Assembly: GCA_010909165.1 (NCBI GenBank)
Contig: VJWM01000044.1
Location: 2,046,001 to 2,110,000, forward strand
Direction: 5' to 3'
Length of the DNA stretch: 64,000 bases
DNA from: Anthoceros angustus
Lineage: Eukaryota; Streptophyta; Anthocerotopsida; Anthocerotales; Anthocerotaceae
Below are positions 46,937 to 57,731 of this stretch, one piece after another. A model generated the notes under the pieces. It was not told the DNA's origin. It did not search any database and saw only the letters and a list, made by a program, of their open reading frames with translations. Numbering within the stretch: the first letter of the stretch is position 1; each line of letters opens with the position of its first letter. Made by a program: the position numbers and the translations under genes.

Positions 46937-47770
46937 TGATGGTGGAAACCTTCATCCATCCCCTGACGTTCTTCAGCTTCTTGTCCAGCTTCTTCTTCTT
47001 GCGTTGGAGCTTCGTCTGCATATCCACATGCTGCCTGTAAACCGCCTGGAACTGCTGATAGAATTCCTCCGGAAACGGGTTGGCCTGCACCATCGACGGC
47101 CCGACCATGGCAATCGCAAGGGATGTGTCAGTGAGGGTTGGCAAAGGAACTTACAGCAGAACTGCGCATTCAATGCAGCATCGAGTGACGTTCTCACCTG
47201 CATGAAGTTGCTGAGCTCCTTCAGCACACGGTCGCATTGCTCTTTGGTAGGGTCACCGGATTCCGGCATCAAGTTGATGGCCACCTGAATAATCATCTGG
47301 TTGTCCCGGGCTTGCTTGATGCACTTGTCCAAAACGTGGCAGAAATCCAGCACAGCCAGGCTGCTGTCGAAGTACTCTGTCACCAGCTTAAGGAGGTGCT
47401 TGTCCGCCCATACGTCCTCCTTGTACTCCAGGATAACCTTCATAACCTCCTGATCAACCTCCAGAAGTGTGGTGGTGACATCCTTCAATGACTCGAAAGT
47501 CAGGCCTGTGGAATCCGCTCCTCTCGCCACCGAATTGATGGCGTTTCCTGTCCGATTCCTCAGCTCTTCATCGAAGTTCTTGACGTCAGGATCGTCATGG
47601 CACTGCTCTTCGAACTCTGACAGATCAAGAGGAGCACATCGCTTCTCTTCCTTTGCTCAACGTTTTCCCCATCCTTTAGGGACTAGACCAAATGTGCCAG
47701 TTGGTAAAACCAGGAGCTATACCAAACTCAGCCCGTCAGAAGAGATACATGACCGCAACTTTGCAACACA
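46928..47770 (-). pseudogene. Patch A2: second DUF677 locus A piece (copy of 14,428-15,275)
   Basis: Nearly the same source interval as patch A1 but with different end points and different indels, so it is not a simple tandem copy of A1. It includes exon 1 with a frameshift just after MGKTLS (two bases fewer in the TTTTGC run region) and the start of exon 2 through KVSTIMLAG. Joints: CGGCCAGCA and TTGCAACACA. Confidence 0.9.
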
Positions 47771-47891
47771 CTTTACGTGGGCCTTTAGGCAAAAACCGAC
47801 GTGCTCTCAGGGTCCATTTTGTTCCTACAAAATAAAAGACCTTGACAGTAGCCAAATTGACTGGAGATAAAGTTTCACGGTATGGTTCACC
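47761..47891. repeat. Patch B2: ABCB-flank piece (copy of 30,271-30,401)
   Basis: A 131-bp piece between the joints TTGCAACACA and TGGTTCACC. Confidence 0.9.
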
Positions 47892-48140
47892 AGAGCCTTG
47901 ATGTTGTCCAGGTCACGGATGGCGATGTAGGTGCCCCAGTACGCGGAGTCCACCAGGTCCAGGCTGGCTGCCAGCTCGTCCTCGTACTTGGTCCACAGGA
48001 CTTGAACCAGCGGCCCATGGACTCCATGGGGAGCGTGGACAAGGTGGAAACCCCGGCTGCGATGGCGGGGAGACCAGCACCGCGGCCACCACTGCGCAGA
48101 TGAGCACTGCCGCACAGGTGGCGGCCAGCATGATGGTGGA
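47883..48140 (-). pseudogene. Patch A3: DUF677 membrane-segment piece (copy of 14,187-14,446)
   Basis: Contains the hydrophobic segment and the GTYIAIRDLDNIKALVN part of exon 2, the portion missing from A1 and A2. Two single-base losses (near 47,999 and 48,071) break the frame. Joined at GATGGTGGA to the ABCB exon so that, on the minus strand, IAHRLSTI runs in frame into MLAATCAAVLICAVV. Confidence 0.9.
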
Positions 48141-48291
48141 CAGGCGGTGCGCAATGACAACAGTTGTTCTGCCTTGCATCAATCTATCCAAGGCCTCTTC
48201 TCTGATCCGCAGACATGTAGAAGTGCAGTACATGGTAAGTTTGGCGTGGCCGCTGATGCTAGTGCTTGGAACATCGGGAATTCACATTGTG
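48132..48291 (-). pseudogene. Patch B3: start of the ABCB last exon and adjoining intron (copy of 30,552-30,709)
   Basis: Carries [20 protein letters not shown] in the minus frame and the acceptor side of the intron. Right joint TTCACATTGTG leads into unit 3. Confidence 0.9.
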
Positions 48292-49600
48292 TTTCATCAA
48301 ATTCCACTGGCGACAGGAGACAAAGCAAGCACGTAGGTAACAACAAATGTTGGTAGATGCAAACACAGCAATCTTGCGGCTATGCTCTGAATTCGAACAG
48401 AACATTGATCAGTCGGACATGGATGTTGATCAGGATGCTAAAATCTCACTTCTGAAATTCTCTCTTGTGGCTCCTGCACAGCCTATTACGTAATTGAAGA
48501 CTTGGTGGATTCGCAATTACAGCCATGATATCCTACATGCAGGCAAGTAAAGCAATGCATCACATCAGATATTCCAGATACCAGAGCTCAAACGCCAACT
48601 GCATGCAGTCACAGGCGCTAGCCTCTGCTTCTCCTTATCCGCTGCTAGATGCTTCCAAGGCCTTGGCGTCCTCGTCCCCGTCCACATCCAGGCCACTGCT
48701 GACCTATAAATTCTAGGTGGATTTCTAATCAACAGGCACGATGCTGTCAGTCGAATGTGCTGTAGCCACACACCAGCTAGTCTACCGGTCGACGAATGAA
48801 TTCGAAGGTAGGAGATGGATTGAAATGCCGGTACGGACCAACCTGAGCACACACAAGAAGCCATAGCCGGTCAGAAGCTACTGGGAACGGAGTCACGCGT
48901 GCTGTTGGAGCCCCTTGGCAGAAGCAGGATGGGCCTCCAAGTCGCAGCTTCATGGGGGAAGGAAGGGCGCCGGGTACGGTAGTACCAGCTTTTTATTATG
49001 CTGGTATATCGCTCTGTTCCTATGGCTGCACCCGATATAGGCGGTGGGTGGTCGTGACCGGCCGATCCCGTCGGCCACTTGCCACGATCCTCATTTTATT
49101 ACTCATTTCCAACAATGATTGTGCGACACATTGTAGGTGAGTGACCGGGTACTCCAATACAAAGGATTCTAGTACAGTTCTGAGTCGCCTGTCCCACAAA
49201 GAGACGATGGCCGGCTGGTTTGAGGCTCCAGACCCATGTTCCTACTTGGGAAGGAGGCGTGGGTCCAAATCCTATCCTAGCGATAAAGCAGTTTGATAAA
49301 TACCGTTGCTGAGGGCTGCTTTTGAAAAATAATTAGGAACGGTTGAGGCTCTCATCCCGCCTGTGTTGTATACAGAGGGATGTAGCAAGACAACTATGTC
49401 CAAGGAAATCACACACCCCGAGAATGTTCCACCAACCGATTTCTGTTCCCTGGGCGTGCGCCTCATCAGTGGCACAAGGGGACGTCAGTGGGTCCAAGTG
49501 TGTATCGTCAGAAAGCACCCCTCCGCAACTTGGCTGTCTGCAGATTACCACGAAGGGGGCAGGTGCTTGCAACGAGGTTAAGCTTGTAACGAGGTCCAAA
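48292..49600. other. Unit start region (unit 3), copy of 15,362-16,640
   Basis: No firm gene; the possible minus-strand terminal exon described for unit 1 (15,706-15,775) recurs at about 48,646-48,714. Confidence 0.3.
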
Positions 49601-49632
49601 TGGCCTAGGCCAAAATGAACACACATTTATAA

Positions 49633-49745
49633 GAACGCCGTGATTAAGCTCAGGATCGCCGTGATTAAGCATCCTGAGCTTGGATCGGTACTTAGATGGG
49701 GTGCCTAAAGGGAATGGATGCCCTTGGTGCAAGTAGCTTAGGCAA
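49633..49745 (+). other. 5S rRNA-like fragment (unit 3)
   Basis: Copy of 16,703-16,806 with the same AAGCTCAGGAT/ATCCTGAGCTT hairpin arms. Confidence 0.3.
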
Positions 49746-49928
49746 CCATGGTACAAGTTGTTAAGTACCAAGTCCCATGACGGAAATCCGTCCTTAGTGG
49801 ACTTCAATAAAATTCTTCTTCTTCTTGTAAAAAGGTGAACATGTACACTCGGGACTGCGAAGCCCAGCAAAAAGACAATCCGCAACCCAGCTGCCGACCA
49901 TTTGTAGTGTAGGGCCCTAGCTTTCCAT

Positions 49929-50422
49929 GAAAATGCCCTGGGGCCGGAGTGGCATGGGTAATGTGCCCGTGTTCCAGGACTACCAGCTCTGGAGCTTCGA
50001 GCCTGAGGTGATGATCCATCGCGATCGATTGGAGTGCTGGTGCCTGTGGTTGCCCATGGCTAGTGCTGGAGCTAGCGGGCTCGCACGGGTGCAGTCCATG
50101 AGATTCCATGAGGCTAGGAGTACCAGTATGGGTGGGACACGAAGGCCTGCAGGACCAGCTCCTACGTCGAGCTACGGATGAAGGCTCAGTGTTAGATCAA
50201 ACAGCAGCCTGTCGACTCCGGCAACAAGTCTGTAGGGACGCGTTGGAGGCCTTGACGAAGATCTTCTCCGTGCCACTGCCCAACGAAAAGCACTGGGTGA
50301 AGTTTTCATCGGTTAAAGACGATTCCACAAGGAGCAACAGCGCCAGCAGCAGGACTGCCCATACGGTCTCCGACCAGATCCACATCGATCATTGCTGCTA
50401 ATGTCTTGGACCCCCATTAGGT
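49929..50422 (+). pseudogene. DUF677-like first-exon remnant, plus strand (unit 3)
   Basis: Copy of 16,987-17,480. Open fragments read KMPWGRSGMGNVPVFQDYQL and QVCRDALEALTKIFSVPLPN, in two frames. Inverted relative to the gene at 54,100-55,471. Confidence 0.7.
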
Positions 50423-51364
50423 GAGGCAGACTGGAACCAGGTCTGGATCTCAACACCTCGCAATTCCCTGGCCATGCAGGCAGCAGCAGTTCTCATGGCG
50501 AATAAACTGACACAGCCCAGCGAACGGACACGAGACCCGAACCCCCAAAGCGGCAGCTGCACGGCGAAATCAAAGAGCTCTAAGTATCTGCTGGGATTAA
50601 GTATGAATTGAAAACGGCCATCTCACCGTGCTCAGAACATGGTGTCGTGACAATTCTTCCAGAGCAATCAAGCTATGGGCTTAGGAAATGTAAGACCGAG
50701 GTGCAATAATCCGGACAGCACGATGATCGGGAACCCTTTACAGCAGGCCTGCGCGCAAACCATTCAAAGTGAATCACCCAGTCTACAGGCGATGAGGACT
50801 CACTCTTACTAGCATAGCTGCCCTTCTCTCTGGTATCACAACTCGAAAGGTTGGAGCTATTTGAAGGACAGAGTTGATATCCACTTAAGTATACACGAGT
50901 GGATGATGGATGGATGGATGTCCTTCACACGCACACGTATTCGAAAACTGCATCCAACGACAGAGGCCACAACAGATGCTGTAAGGGACTAGCTCCGAGT
51001 AGCAGGCCTTCACAAATCACTGGTGGTCCACCCAGACGAGTAGGAGCTGAATGATGCGTCCCGCTTAGCAATTGTGAGGATCACAATGAGGAGATCAGAC
51101 TATGTTTGCTTTTGTCAGCATGTCGTGAAAGTTTGTAAGTTTTAACAGTATGTTTCTACGATTGTATTACAGGAGTCCGACTATCGGCATGATTACAGGC
51201 AAGGTTAAGGAGCTGCCTCCGACAGAATTTTCCAGCTCTGGTTAACAGTCATGAAGCATAGGTGAAGGCACTGTTCAAGGTCATGTGCTGTTCAAGGTCA
51301 TTTAACTGTTGGAAATGATTCTTGATTCTTTGTTAGATGGTGGACCATGACGTGCACAAGCTCA
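50423..51364. other. Non-coding, copy of 17,481-18,425 (unit 3)
   Basis: Includes GATGGATGGATGGATG near 50,903. No gene seen. Confidence 0.5.
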
Positions 51365-51835
51365 GGTCAACAAACAGGTAGACCCAGGGTCAGGGAGACC
51401 CTGGGTCTCAAGGTACATGACCTGGATTCTGGTCATCGTTGGCGATTCAAAGTCTTCTTCAACCTCGTTTCGGAGTCGTGCAACCACCCTTTTAATCGTG
51501 TCGAGGCCCTGAGCCAGCACATATGAGCCTTTGGATGCTGCTCCAAGCTGTTGAGGACATTTTGTCAGAGTGAGTAAACAGACAACCAAATCTACAAGAA
51601 GAAGTGTCTCCTTCCTGAACCTTGGACGCTTTCATTTTGCGGTTATGGAAGCATCTCTGTAGACAGGCCTTGGTGGGAGAAACGGAGTCAGGCCAACCCT
51701 CCCCATCCATCATTGTTCTCAACACTCCTGCTTCGACGTAGCTGTGAAGGTCCTGGTGGACGGATCAGAGCATGAAGCTGCGCTTGTGACGGCTGTGCCA
51801 ATAGTCAGGCGAGGAAGCCTCGTCGTCTACTGGGC
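51365..51835 (-). pseudogene. DUF677-like 3' exon remnant, minus strand (unit 3)
   Basis: Reads HSRHKRSFMLRSVHQDLHSY on the minus strand near 51,800-51,740 and LGAASKGSYVLAQGLDTIKR near 51,545. The membrane segment is not found between them. Confidence 0.65.
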
Positions 51836-52061
51836 GGAAAACAACTGCTGCTGGAGTCCTCAGACAAAAAAGGATGAACATCAAGCAGCACTGAACTAGA
51901 AAATGAGATCGTGGAGATGACATCAGGGTGTTCACCGTAAAGGAAATCAGGTGATGCACATGGCTGCGGTTCAGTAATCTAGACACACTGAGTGGCAAGA
52001 CAGCCGATCACTTCAAATGCAGCGGGTTGCATGGAGGTGAAAGCTCACAAAAGCCAGCCCA

Positions 52062-52075
52062 GGGTTTAGGGTTTA
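52062..52075 (+). promoter_or_regulatory. Double telobox-like motif before the MRL7-type gene (unit 3)
   Basis: GGGTTTAGGGTTTA, 20 bp upstream of the proposed start codon; probably in the leader or core promoter. Confidence 0.5.
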
Positions 52076-52094
52076 GCTCATTTTGAAGGATATC

Positions 52095-53662
52095 ATGGCA
52101 GCGGCGGGCCGATGGCTTGGAACAGTGGCATCTGCTCCAAGGATATCGTTGTTGGATGCAGTGGAGGATGAACATTCGGCAATCCGTCGTATGGTTTGCC
52201 TCTCGAAGCTCCTTTTCATATTCCCTGTGAGGATGCTTTTCTAACATGGTTCTGTTTTGCAGGGAGAGGCATTGATCGTCCATTCACATTGACCTGTAAC
52301 TGGAAGGCGACGAGGGTGGTAACAGGCATAAGATGTTCCACCGCGGGTCAAGAGATTGCGCCGGAGGTTGAGAAGAAAAGAGGGAGAGGACGGCCCAGGA
52401 GGGTTAAAGTTCCTGAGGAGCAAGAGAAGGACGTATCTCGTGAACTGGAGTCTGATCCTGCACAGGACGCGTCAACGTCCAGAGCAGAGGCTGCCCAGAA
52501 CCAGAAGGTAGAAGATGTTGCTGCTGCCTCTCCAGTGGCAGGGGGTGGTGCTGGAGGCCGGCCCACATCGAAGGAGCTCTTAACGGGAGTGGATGATGAA
52601 GAGGACGTGGGAACTGCTTCTATTGGTGAAGGGCAGACAAGGCAAGCACGTTACAACTCGTCTAACCGCTCTCAATATGAAGCACTGCACGCAAGGATTG
52701 AGAAGGAGTTGGAAAGGTTACGTGCTAGTGATCCCGACTATGACGAGGACGAAGACGAGGACTATCCTCTTATTGTGGACGAAGACGACCCTACATGGCC
52801 TCCTGAGGGGGAAAGTGGCTGGGGGTTCAGAGTGTCGGAGTTCTTTGATGAAAAAAAAGTGAAGGTGACTAGGGATAGGACAGAGGGAGAGGAAGACGAT
52901 AGTGACAGTGATGACGAGCTAGACCTGAATTGGGATGAAGACTATCAGAAAGGATTCGTCAGAGACATAACAGCTGCAGAATGGGGACCCACTGTGTTCG
53001 ATAACATGAGTCCTGTGGTGGTTTATGTGTATGAACGATATGGGACAGGGTACCGTCCGCCTGTCATCTGTCTTTGAAGCTGTTTCCAGGTATCGAACTC
53101 TTTTGGTGTGAGCCCTAACGTCCTGGCTTGTCCTGCTCTTCTTCAGAGGTCGTGTGGGATGGCAAATGTTGAAAGAGGTGGAGAAGATGGTGGATACCAT
53201 TTGGACACGAGTACCAGTTCGGGTACGTTGGGAACAAGGTTCCATTTTCCCGTGCAGGTCATCGGATCTGGTTCACCTGGATAATGAACCGTTTTGGGCA
53301 TTGCAGGCTGTCAAATTGGATGCTGGGACTGAGGTGGATCTGGTTGGGGCAATGAAGATAGAAAAGACCCCAGTTGTTTTACTGATCAAGTCTGGAAAGA
53401 TAGTTCACCACATCGAAGGTCCGCAACTTGTTGCCCAATACAAGTTTTTGCTGGTTGTTGCTTTCCATCATGCTTCCAGCGACCGACAAAGTTTGCACAG
53501 CATTTGGGATTGACAGCTCTTAATGACTGCCTTTCGTCTGGTGTGCCGTATTCAGGTTTCATGGCTTCAGACCAGCTCTGTCAGATTGCCGCACACTATT
53601 TCTACGGAGCAAAGCGGCCAAGTTGGTTGGAAATACCAACAACAAGTGTACAAATGTCGTGA
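52095..53662 (+). CDS. MRL7/SVR4 (RCB/NCP) family protein, thioredoxin-like fold, five exons
   Basis: Proposed exons: 52,095-52,188, 52,263-53,049, 53,147-53,222, 53,307-53,418 and 53,556-53,662. All introns are GT-AG, phases agree throughout, and the product is 391 residues. A short presumed transit peptide is followed by an AT-hook-like basic patch (RGRGRPRR, about 71-78) and a Ser/Ala/Glu linker. The family signature follows: YEALHARIEKELERL (170-184), acidic DPDYDEDEDEDY to DDPTWPP (188-212) and GWGFRVSEFF. The C-terminal thioredoxin-like domain (about 272-391) includes VVVYVYERYG, KTPVVLLIKSGKI and AAHYFYGAKRPSW. Where thioredoxins have CxxC this protein has none. Known members act in nucleus and plastids in phytochrome signalling and plastid-encoded RNA polymerase assembly; that role is inferred by homology. 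A telobox pair precedes the ATG. Confidence 0.85.
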
Positions 53663-53699
53663 TGTATAAGCAAAGGTCTTTGGTTTCGAGTGAGCAAAG

Positions 53700-54150
53700 C
53701 TTCCAGTGTACTGAAGGGGTTGGTCCATGTTTGCTTTTGTCAGCATGTCGTCAATTTTGTATGTTTTAACAGTACAGGTTCTACATAAGTTGTAACTACA
53801 TACGGTGTCCTACTGTCGGCAGGGTTACACGCAAGGCTATGGAGCTACTTTTGACAGAATTTTCTGAACCATGAGGGTCCGAGCTTTGTTAACAGTCATG
53901 AAGCATAGGTAAATGTGCTGTTCAAGATCATCCAGCTGCTGGGAGCAGACTGCCTGATTCTTTGTTAGATGGTCGACCATGACCTGCAAGCGAGCACAAG
54001 CGTAGGTCAATAAACAGGTAGGTACCGGATACAGATGATAACATATCTGGGTCTCAAGGTTGAAGAGGCTCGTACATAAACGGGATTCTGGTCATCACGT
54101 GGTCGATTCAAAACCTTATCCTGCCTTTGGTATGTTCGACCTCGTTTCGG
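53700..54150. other. Intergenic between MRL7-type gene and DUF677-like gene 2 (unit 3)
   Basis: Convergent 3' ends. No gene seen; copy of 20,733-21,180. Confidence 0.5.
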
Positions 54151-55471
54151 TTTCTGCAACTAGCCTTTGATGGTGTCAAGGTCTTGAGTCACTACGTATG
54201 TTCCTTTGGATGTTGCATCAAGCTGTTGTGGACGTTTTGTCAGAGTGAGTAAACACGCAAACAGGTCCACACGAAGAAGTGCCTCTATTCTTATCACCGA
54301 TCAAGCCACACCTGAACCTTGAACGCTTTCATGTTGCTGTTATAGAAGCATCTCCGTGGACAGCCCTAGACGGGCGACCCAACGGACTCAGTCCGATTCT
54401 TTTCATCCTTGGTTGTCCTTAACACCCCTACTGCTTCACAGGTAGTAACCAGCACAACAGAACAGATGTTTACCGTTCCTTTGCAAATCCGCATCCGCGT
54501 ATCCAGTTTCCTCTTCTTCCTGTCCAGACGGCATTGCACGTCAGCGACCCCTCCTAACACTGGTTGGAACTGTTCCAAGTCGGAGAACGGGTTCTCTGCT
54601 TCGACGTAGCTGTGAAGCTCCTGGTGGACGGATCTGAGCATGTCGTTGCGTTTGTGATGGCTGTGGGAGTAGACAGCGGAGGAAAGCTCGTCATCTATAT
54701 CAATCGGGTGACAACCATCAGCAGCTTTGGATAAACTACTGCTGCGGGAAGCGCCGCTGCTGCTGGAGTCCTCGGATAAGAGGATGGAGTCGTCGGCGTC
54801 GGAATTGCTGGTGTCAGCTGCCTGCGAGGTGTCAACGGGATCTAAGGTGCTCTCCGAGTGTATGATGCTCATGGCACTTTCCACTGTCCTGTTGTTTTCT
54901 CGGACTTGCGCGACACTTTTGAGAAGCTCGCCACACAGATCTGATGCTTTCAAGCTGTTGTCAAAGTAGTCCAGAACCAGCTTGAAGAAGGAGGCCGAGG
55001 TGGCCCACAGGTTGTCCATGTCTCTCAGCACCGCATCCACTTCTGCCTGTGAGAATTCCAACTGGAGATCCGTCACAAAAACTCACTCCTGACACAGATC
55101 TAGATCTGGAACAGATACCACTCTACCTTACCTGATCAGGGTCCAAGAGGTTAGCAGCAATGATATCGATCTTGTCGGAGTCCGGAGTCCGGAGTCCTGC
55201 TGCTGGCGCTGTCGCTCCTTGTGGAATCGTCTTTAAGCCACAGAAACTTGACCAAGTGCTTTTTGTTGGGCACGGAGACGGTCTTGCTCAAGGCCTCCAA
55301 CGCGTCTCCTACAGACTTGCTGCCAGAGACGAGAGGCTGTTGTTTCATCTGACAATTAGCCTTCATCCACAGCTCGACGTAGGAGCTGGTCCTGCAGGCC
55401 TTCCTGTACTCCTCATGCAAGTTCATGGACTGAAACCCAGGCCCTAGCTCTCTAGCAGCAGCCATGGGCAA
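54150..55471 (-). pseudogene. DUF677-like gene 2, unit 3 copy (probably disrupted)
   Basis: Exon 1 (55,471 to about 55,139) encodes MNLHEEYRKACRTSSYVELW and SKSVGDALEALSKTVSVPNK. Exon 2 (55,046-54,432, 205 codons, open) carries the DUF677 core YFDNSLKASDLCGELL, a Ser-rich loop, the HSHHKRNDMLRSVHQELHSY block, a basic LDRKKRKLDTRM and a hydrophobic ICSVVLVTTCEAV. Exon 3 starts at 54,222 with LDATSKGTYVVTQDLDTIK and then frameshifts. Splice sites at 55,047 and 54,431/54,223 fit GT-AG. Exon 1 has one base more than unit 1 in the DSTRS region, which closes its frame early. Homology is clear; integrity is not. Confidence 0.65.
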
Positions 55472-56650
55472 TCAGAGGCACCAGCACTCTAAACGAGGGA
55501 TCATGACCTCAGTTCCAGAGCTGGTAGTCTTGGAACACGGGCACAAGAGCCATGCCACTTCCGCCCCAGAGCATTTTCATTAGGCTAGGACCCTACACTA
55601 CAAATGGTCGGCAGTTGGGTTGCGGGTTGGTTGTCTGTTGTTGTGCTTTGCACTCCCGAGTGTACATGTTCTTACCCTTCCAAGCTTTCCTCTTTCCAAG
55701 CACCTTCCCCTTCGTGCGGGTGGAGCCCGAAAGAAAGCAGCTCCCTCAGCTCCCTTTCGTAAGCCATGGCCCTACAATAATCTACAGGCAGCCAAGTTGC
55801 GTAGGGATGCTTTCTGAATCTAGATGCCCAGTGCAAGGGCCCACTGGCGTCTCCTGAGCACCAGTGAGATGGGGCGCTGACCGCACGGCCATGGAGCAGA
55901 AATCGATTGGTGAAACATCTTGGGGTTGTGCCATTTCCTTGGACATTGCTGTCTATGCCATCATTTAGCAGAGGCGGGATGAGACTCCATAACCTGAGCG
56001 CGTGTAAGACGGGAGGAGGAGGGGTGTGTGGAAACATCTTCCGTCTTAGGCAGCCAAGTGCAGATATGCGGTACTCCGGCAAGAAGCGTGATAAGCGGGG
56101 AATGTCATCAGGATAGGGAAGTATGTGGCGGAGGTATGCCTCCGCCAGCTTGGATGGATAGCCAAGGATAGCTGAGCGATGTACAAGAGGAAGCTGACTC
56201 AAAGCCAAAGCACGTTGCTCATCCATCACACCCTTGCCACACTTGTTGTTCGTTTCCCGACCAGCTTGGCCGCTTTGCTCCCTAGAAATAGAAATAGTGA
56301 GCGGCAATGTGACAGCTGATCCGAAGCCATGAAACCTGATATTACAGCACACCCGACGAATGGCAGTCAACAACAGCTTATATTGGGCAACAAGTTGCTG
56401 ACCTTCAAAAGAGGAGATGGCGCGCCATCCGGGCAAAGAAGACCCTTGCCCCACAAGTCAAATAGAAGCCTGGGCCATGGGAGGCCAGCAGCCAAAACGG
56501 CAGAGAGGCCAACAGAAGAGAACTGGTTACCATCAGAGAACCGGTCACATCGAAGAGAACCGGCCCTCCCAGCACGATAAAGATCAAATGGGTCAATGAC
56601 CATAAATGTGCTTTGGGAAATGTAGGATAGGTGGTGTAGGCTGAACTCAT
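55472..56650. other. Diverged inverted partner of 49,340-49,925, then non-coding (unit 3)
   Basis: Copy of 22,490-23,640. A 260-codon minus-strand frame (55,672-56,454) is open here but broken in unit 1, and resembles nothing I know; not accepted as a gene. Confidence 0.45.
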
Positions 56651-57731
56651 TTAAAGATTGACATTCGTCAAACTAATAGAATAAAATTTTACTTAGGAGA
56701 AGATAAAGAAGACTTGGGATGAATTTTACTTAAGAGAAGACAAGAAGACTTGGATGCTAAGACTTTAATACTGGCGGTAGAAAATCATAGAATATTGGGA
56801 AAGGTGACTGCAATGGCACACCCAGGGAAGTCGCATGTTAGGATCCCCATAAGAAGAAGAAGATTTCACAGTAAAATATCACGTCTTGCACTTCCAAACT
56901 CGCGAGTCCTTTGCTCCTGGTGAAAGAATTTCATGCCAGCTGCAAGCTAACACAGTGTCTGGAAGAAAGGAAGTTCACGGTGGTAGGAGTGCTTGGTAGA
57001 GGGCTCGCTCCCTGCGGGCGCCTCGACGAGTTGCTCCCTTTGTGAATGGTTGCTGTGAAATTGCTTTGCTTGAGGTGTGTGGCTATACCCAAGGAACTCT
57101 TAGCTTGAGGGTAGACTATAGGGAAAGACTCCCAGGAGGTTCTCGCTGTCCGATGTCAAACTCACAGCAACCGGCCCAAGGAAGAACTTGCTGGCTTGTA
57201 GGCGGACCCGAGGCGGTTGTGCCATAAGGGCGGTGAGGCGATGAGCTTGAAGTGAAGTTAGAGTAGGCGGCGGAGGAGGAGGTCGAGTTGAGCGTTGAAG
57301 AGGATGATAAGTAGAGGATTAGAGTGTAGGTAATAGTGGAATGCCACAAGCGAGCCTAAGGGACGAATCCCAAATCAGAAGGCGCTCCCATCGTTGGAGG
57401 AGCTAGTCTTCTGATTGGGGACAAAATCGCGGGCGTGGGTCAGGGGTCCCTAGGCGCCGTGGTGGACTCCTTTCCGTGAGGCACGGCCTACAATTGTGTT
57501 GTCGTTGTAGGTCGGGAGATAGTGAATTTTGGAGGCGGTGCAAGTGGTGCACTGTGAGGAGAGTTAGAGGCGCCTTGCTTGTTGAGGGTTGTGAGTGGGT
57601 GTAGGCAGCGATTGATCTCTCGTAACCCGGCTGTCCACAAGTCTCATGGGACGAAACCCAATGTGCTAGCGATAGTGGGATAAGTGTGGCCACTAGAGGG
57701 TGAATCTCGGTAGCCGGATTTTCCTCCCACA
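56650..57731 (+). mobile_element. Probable 5' LTR of retroelement R4
   Basis: Ends in CCCACA at 57,731 before TTTT and a shortened primer site TGGCC. The 5' limit is uncertain for the same reason as in R1. Confidence 0.5.

Larger units (their letters stand above)
30699..48280 (+). repeat. Tandem unit 2 (rearranged)
   Basis: It begins as a ~95% copy of 15,351-18,130 with its own substitutions and deletions, then jumps to sequence equivalent to ~23,000 onward. The MRL7-type gene and DUF677-like gene 2 are therefore missing. It contains inverted insertions at 33,005-33,137, 35,547-38,279, 39,673-39,875 and 41,084-41,827, and ends in a mosaic at 46,060-48,291. Confidence 0.85.

Noticed and set aside
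55672-56454. 260-codon minus-strand open frame
   Set aside because: The equivalent region in unit 1 is interrupted, it overlaps a diverged inverted repeat, and no domain is recognised.
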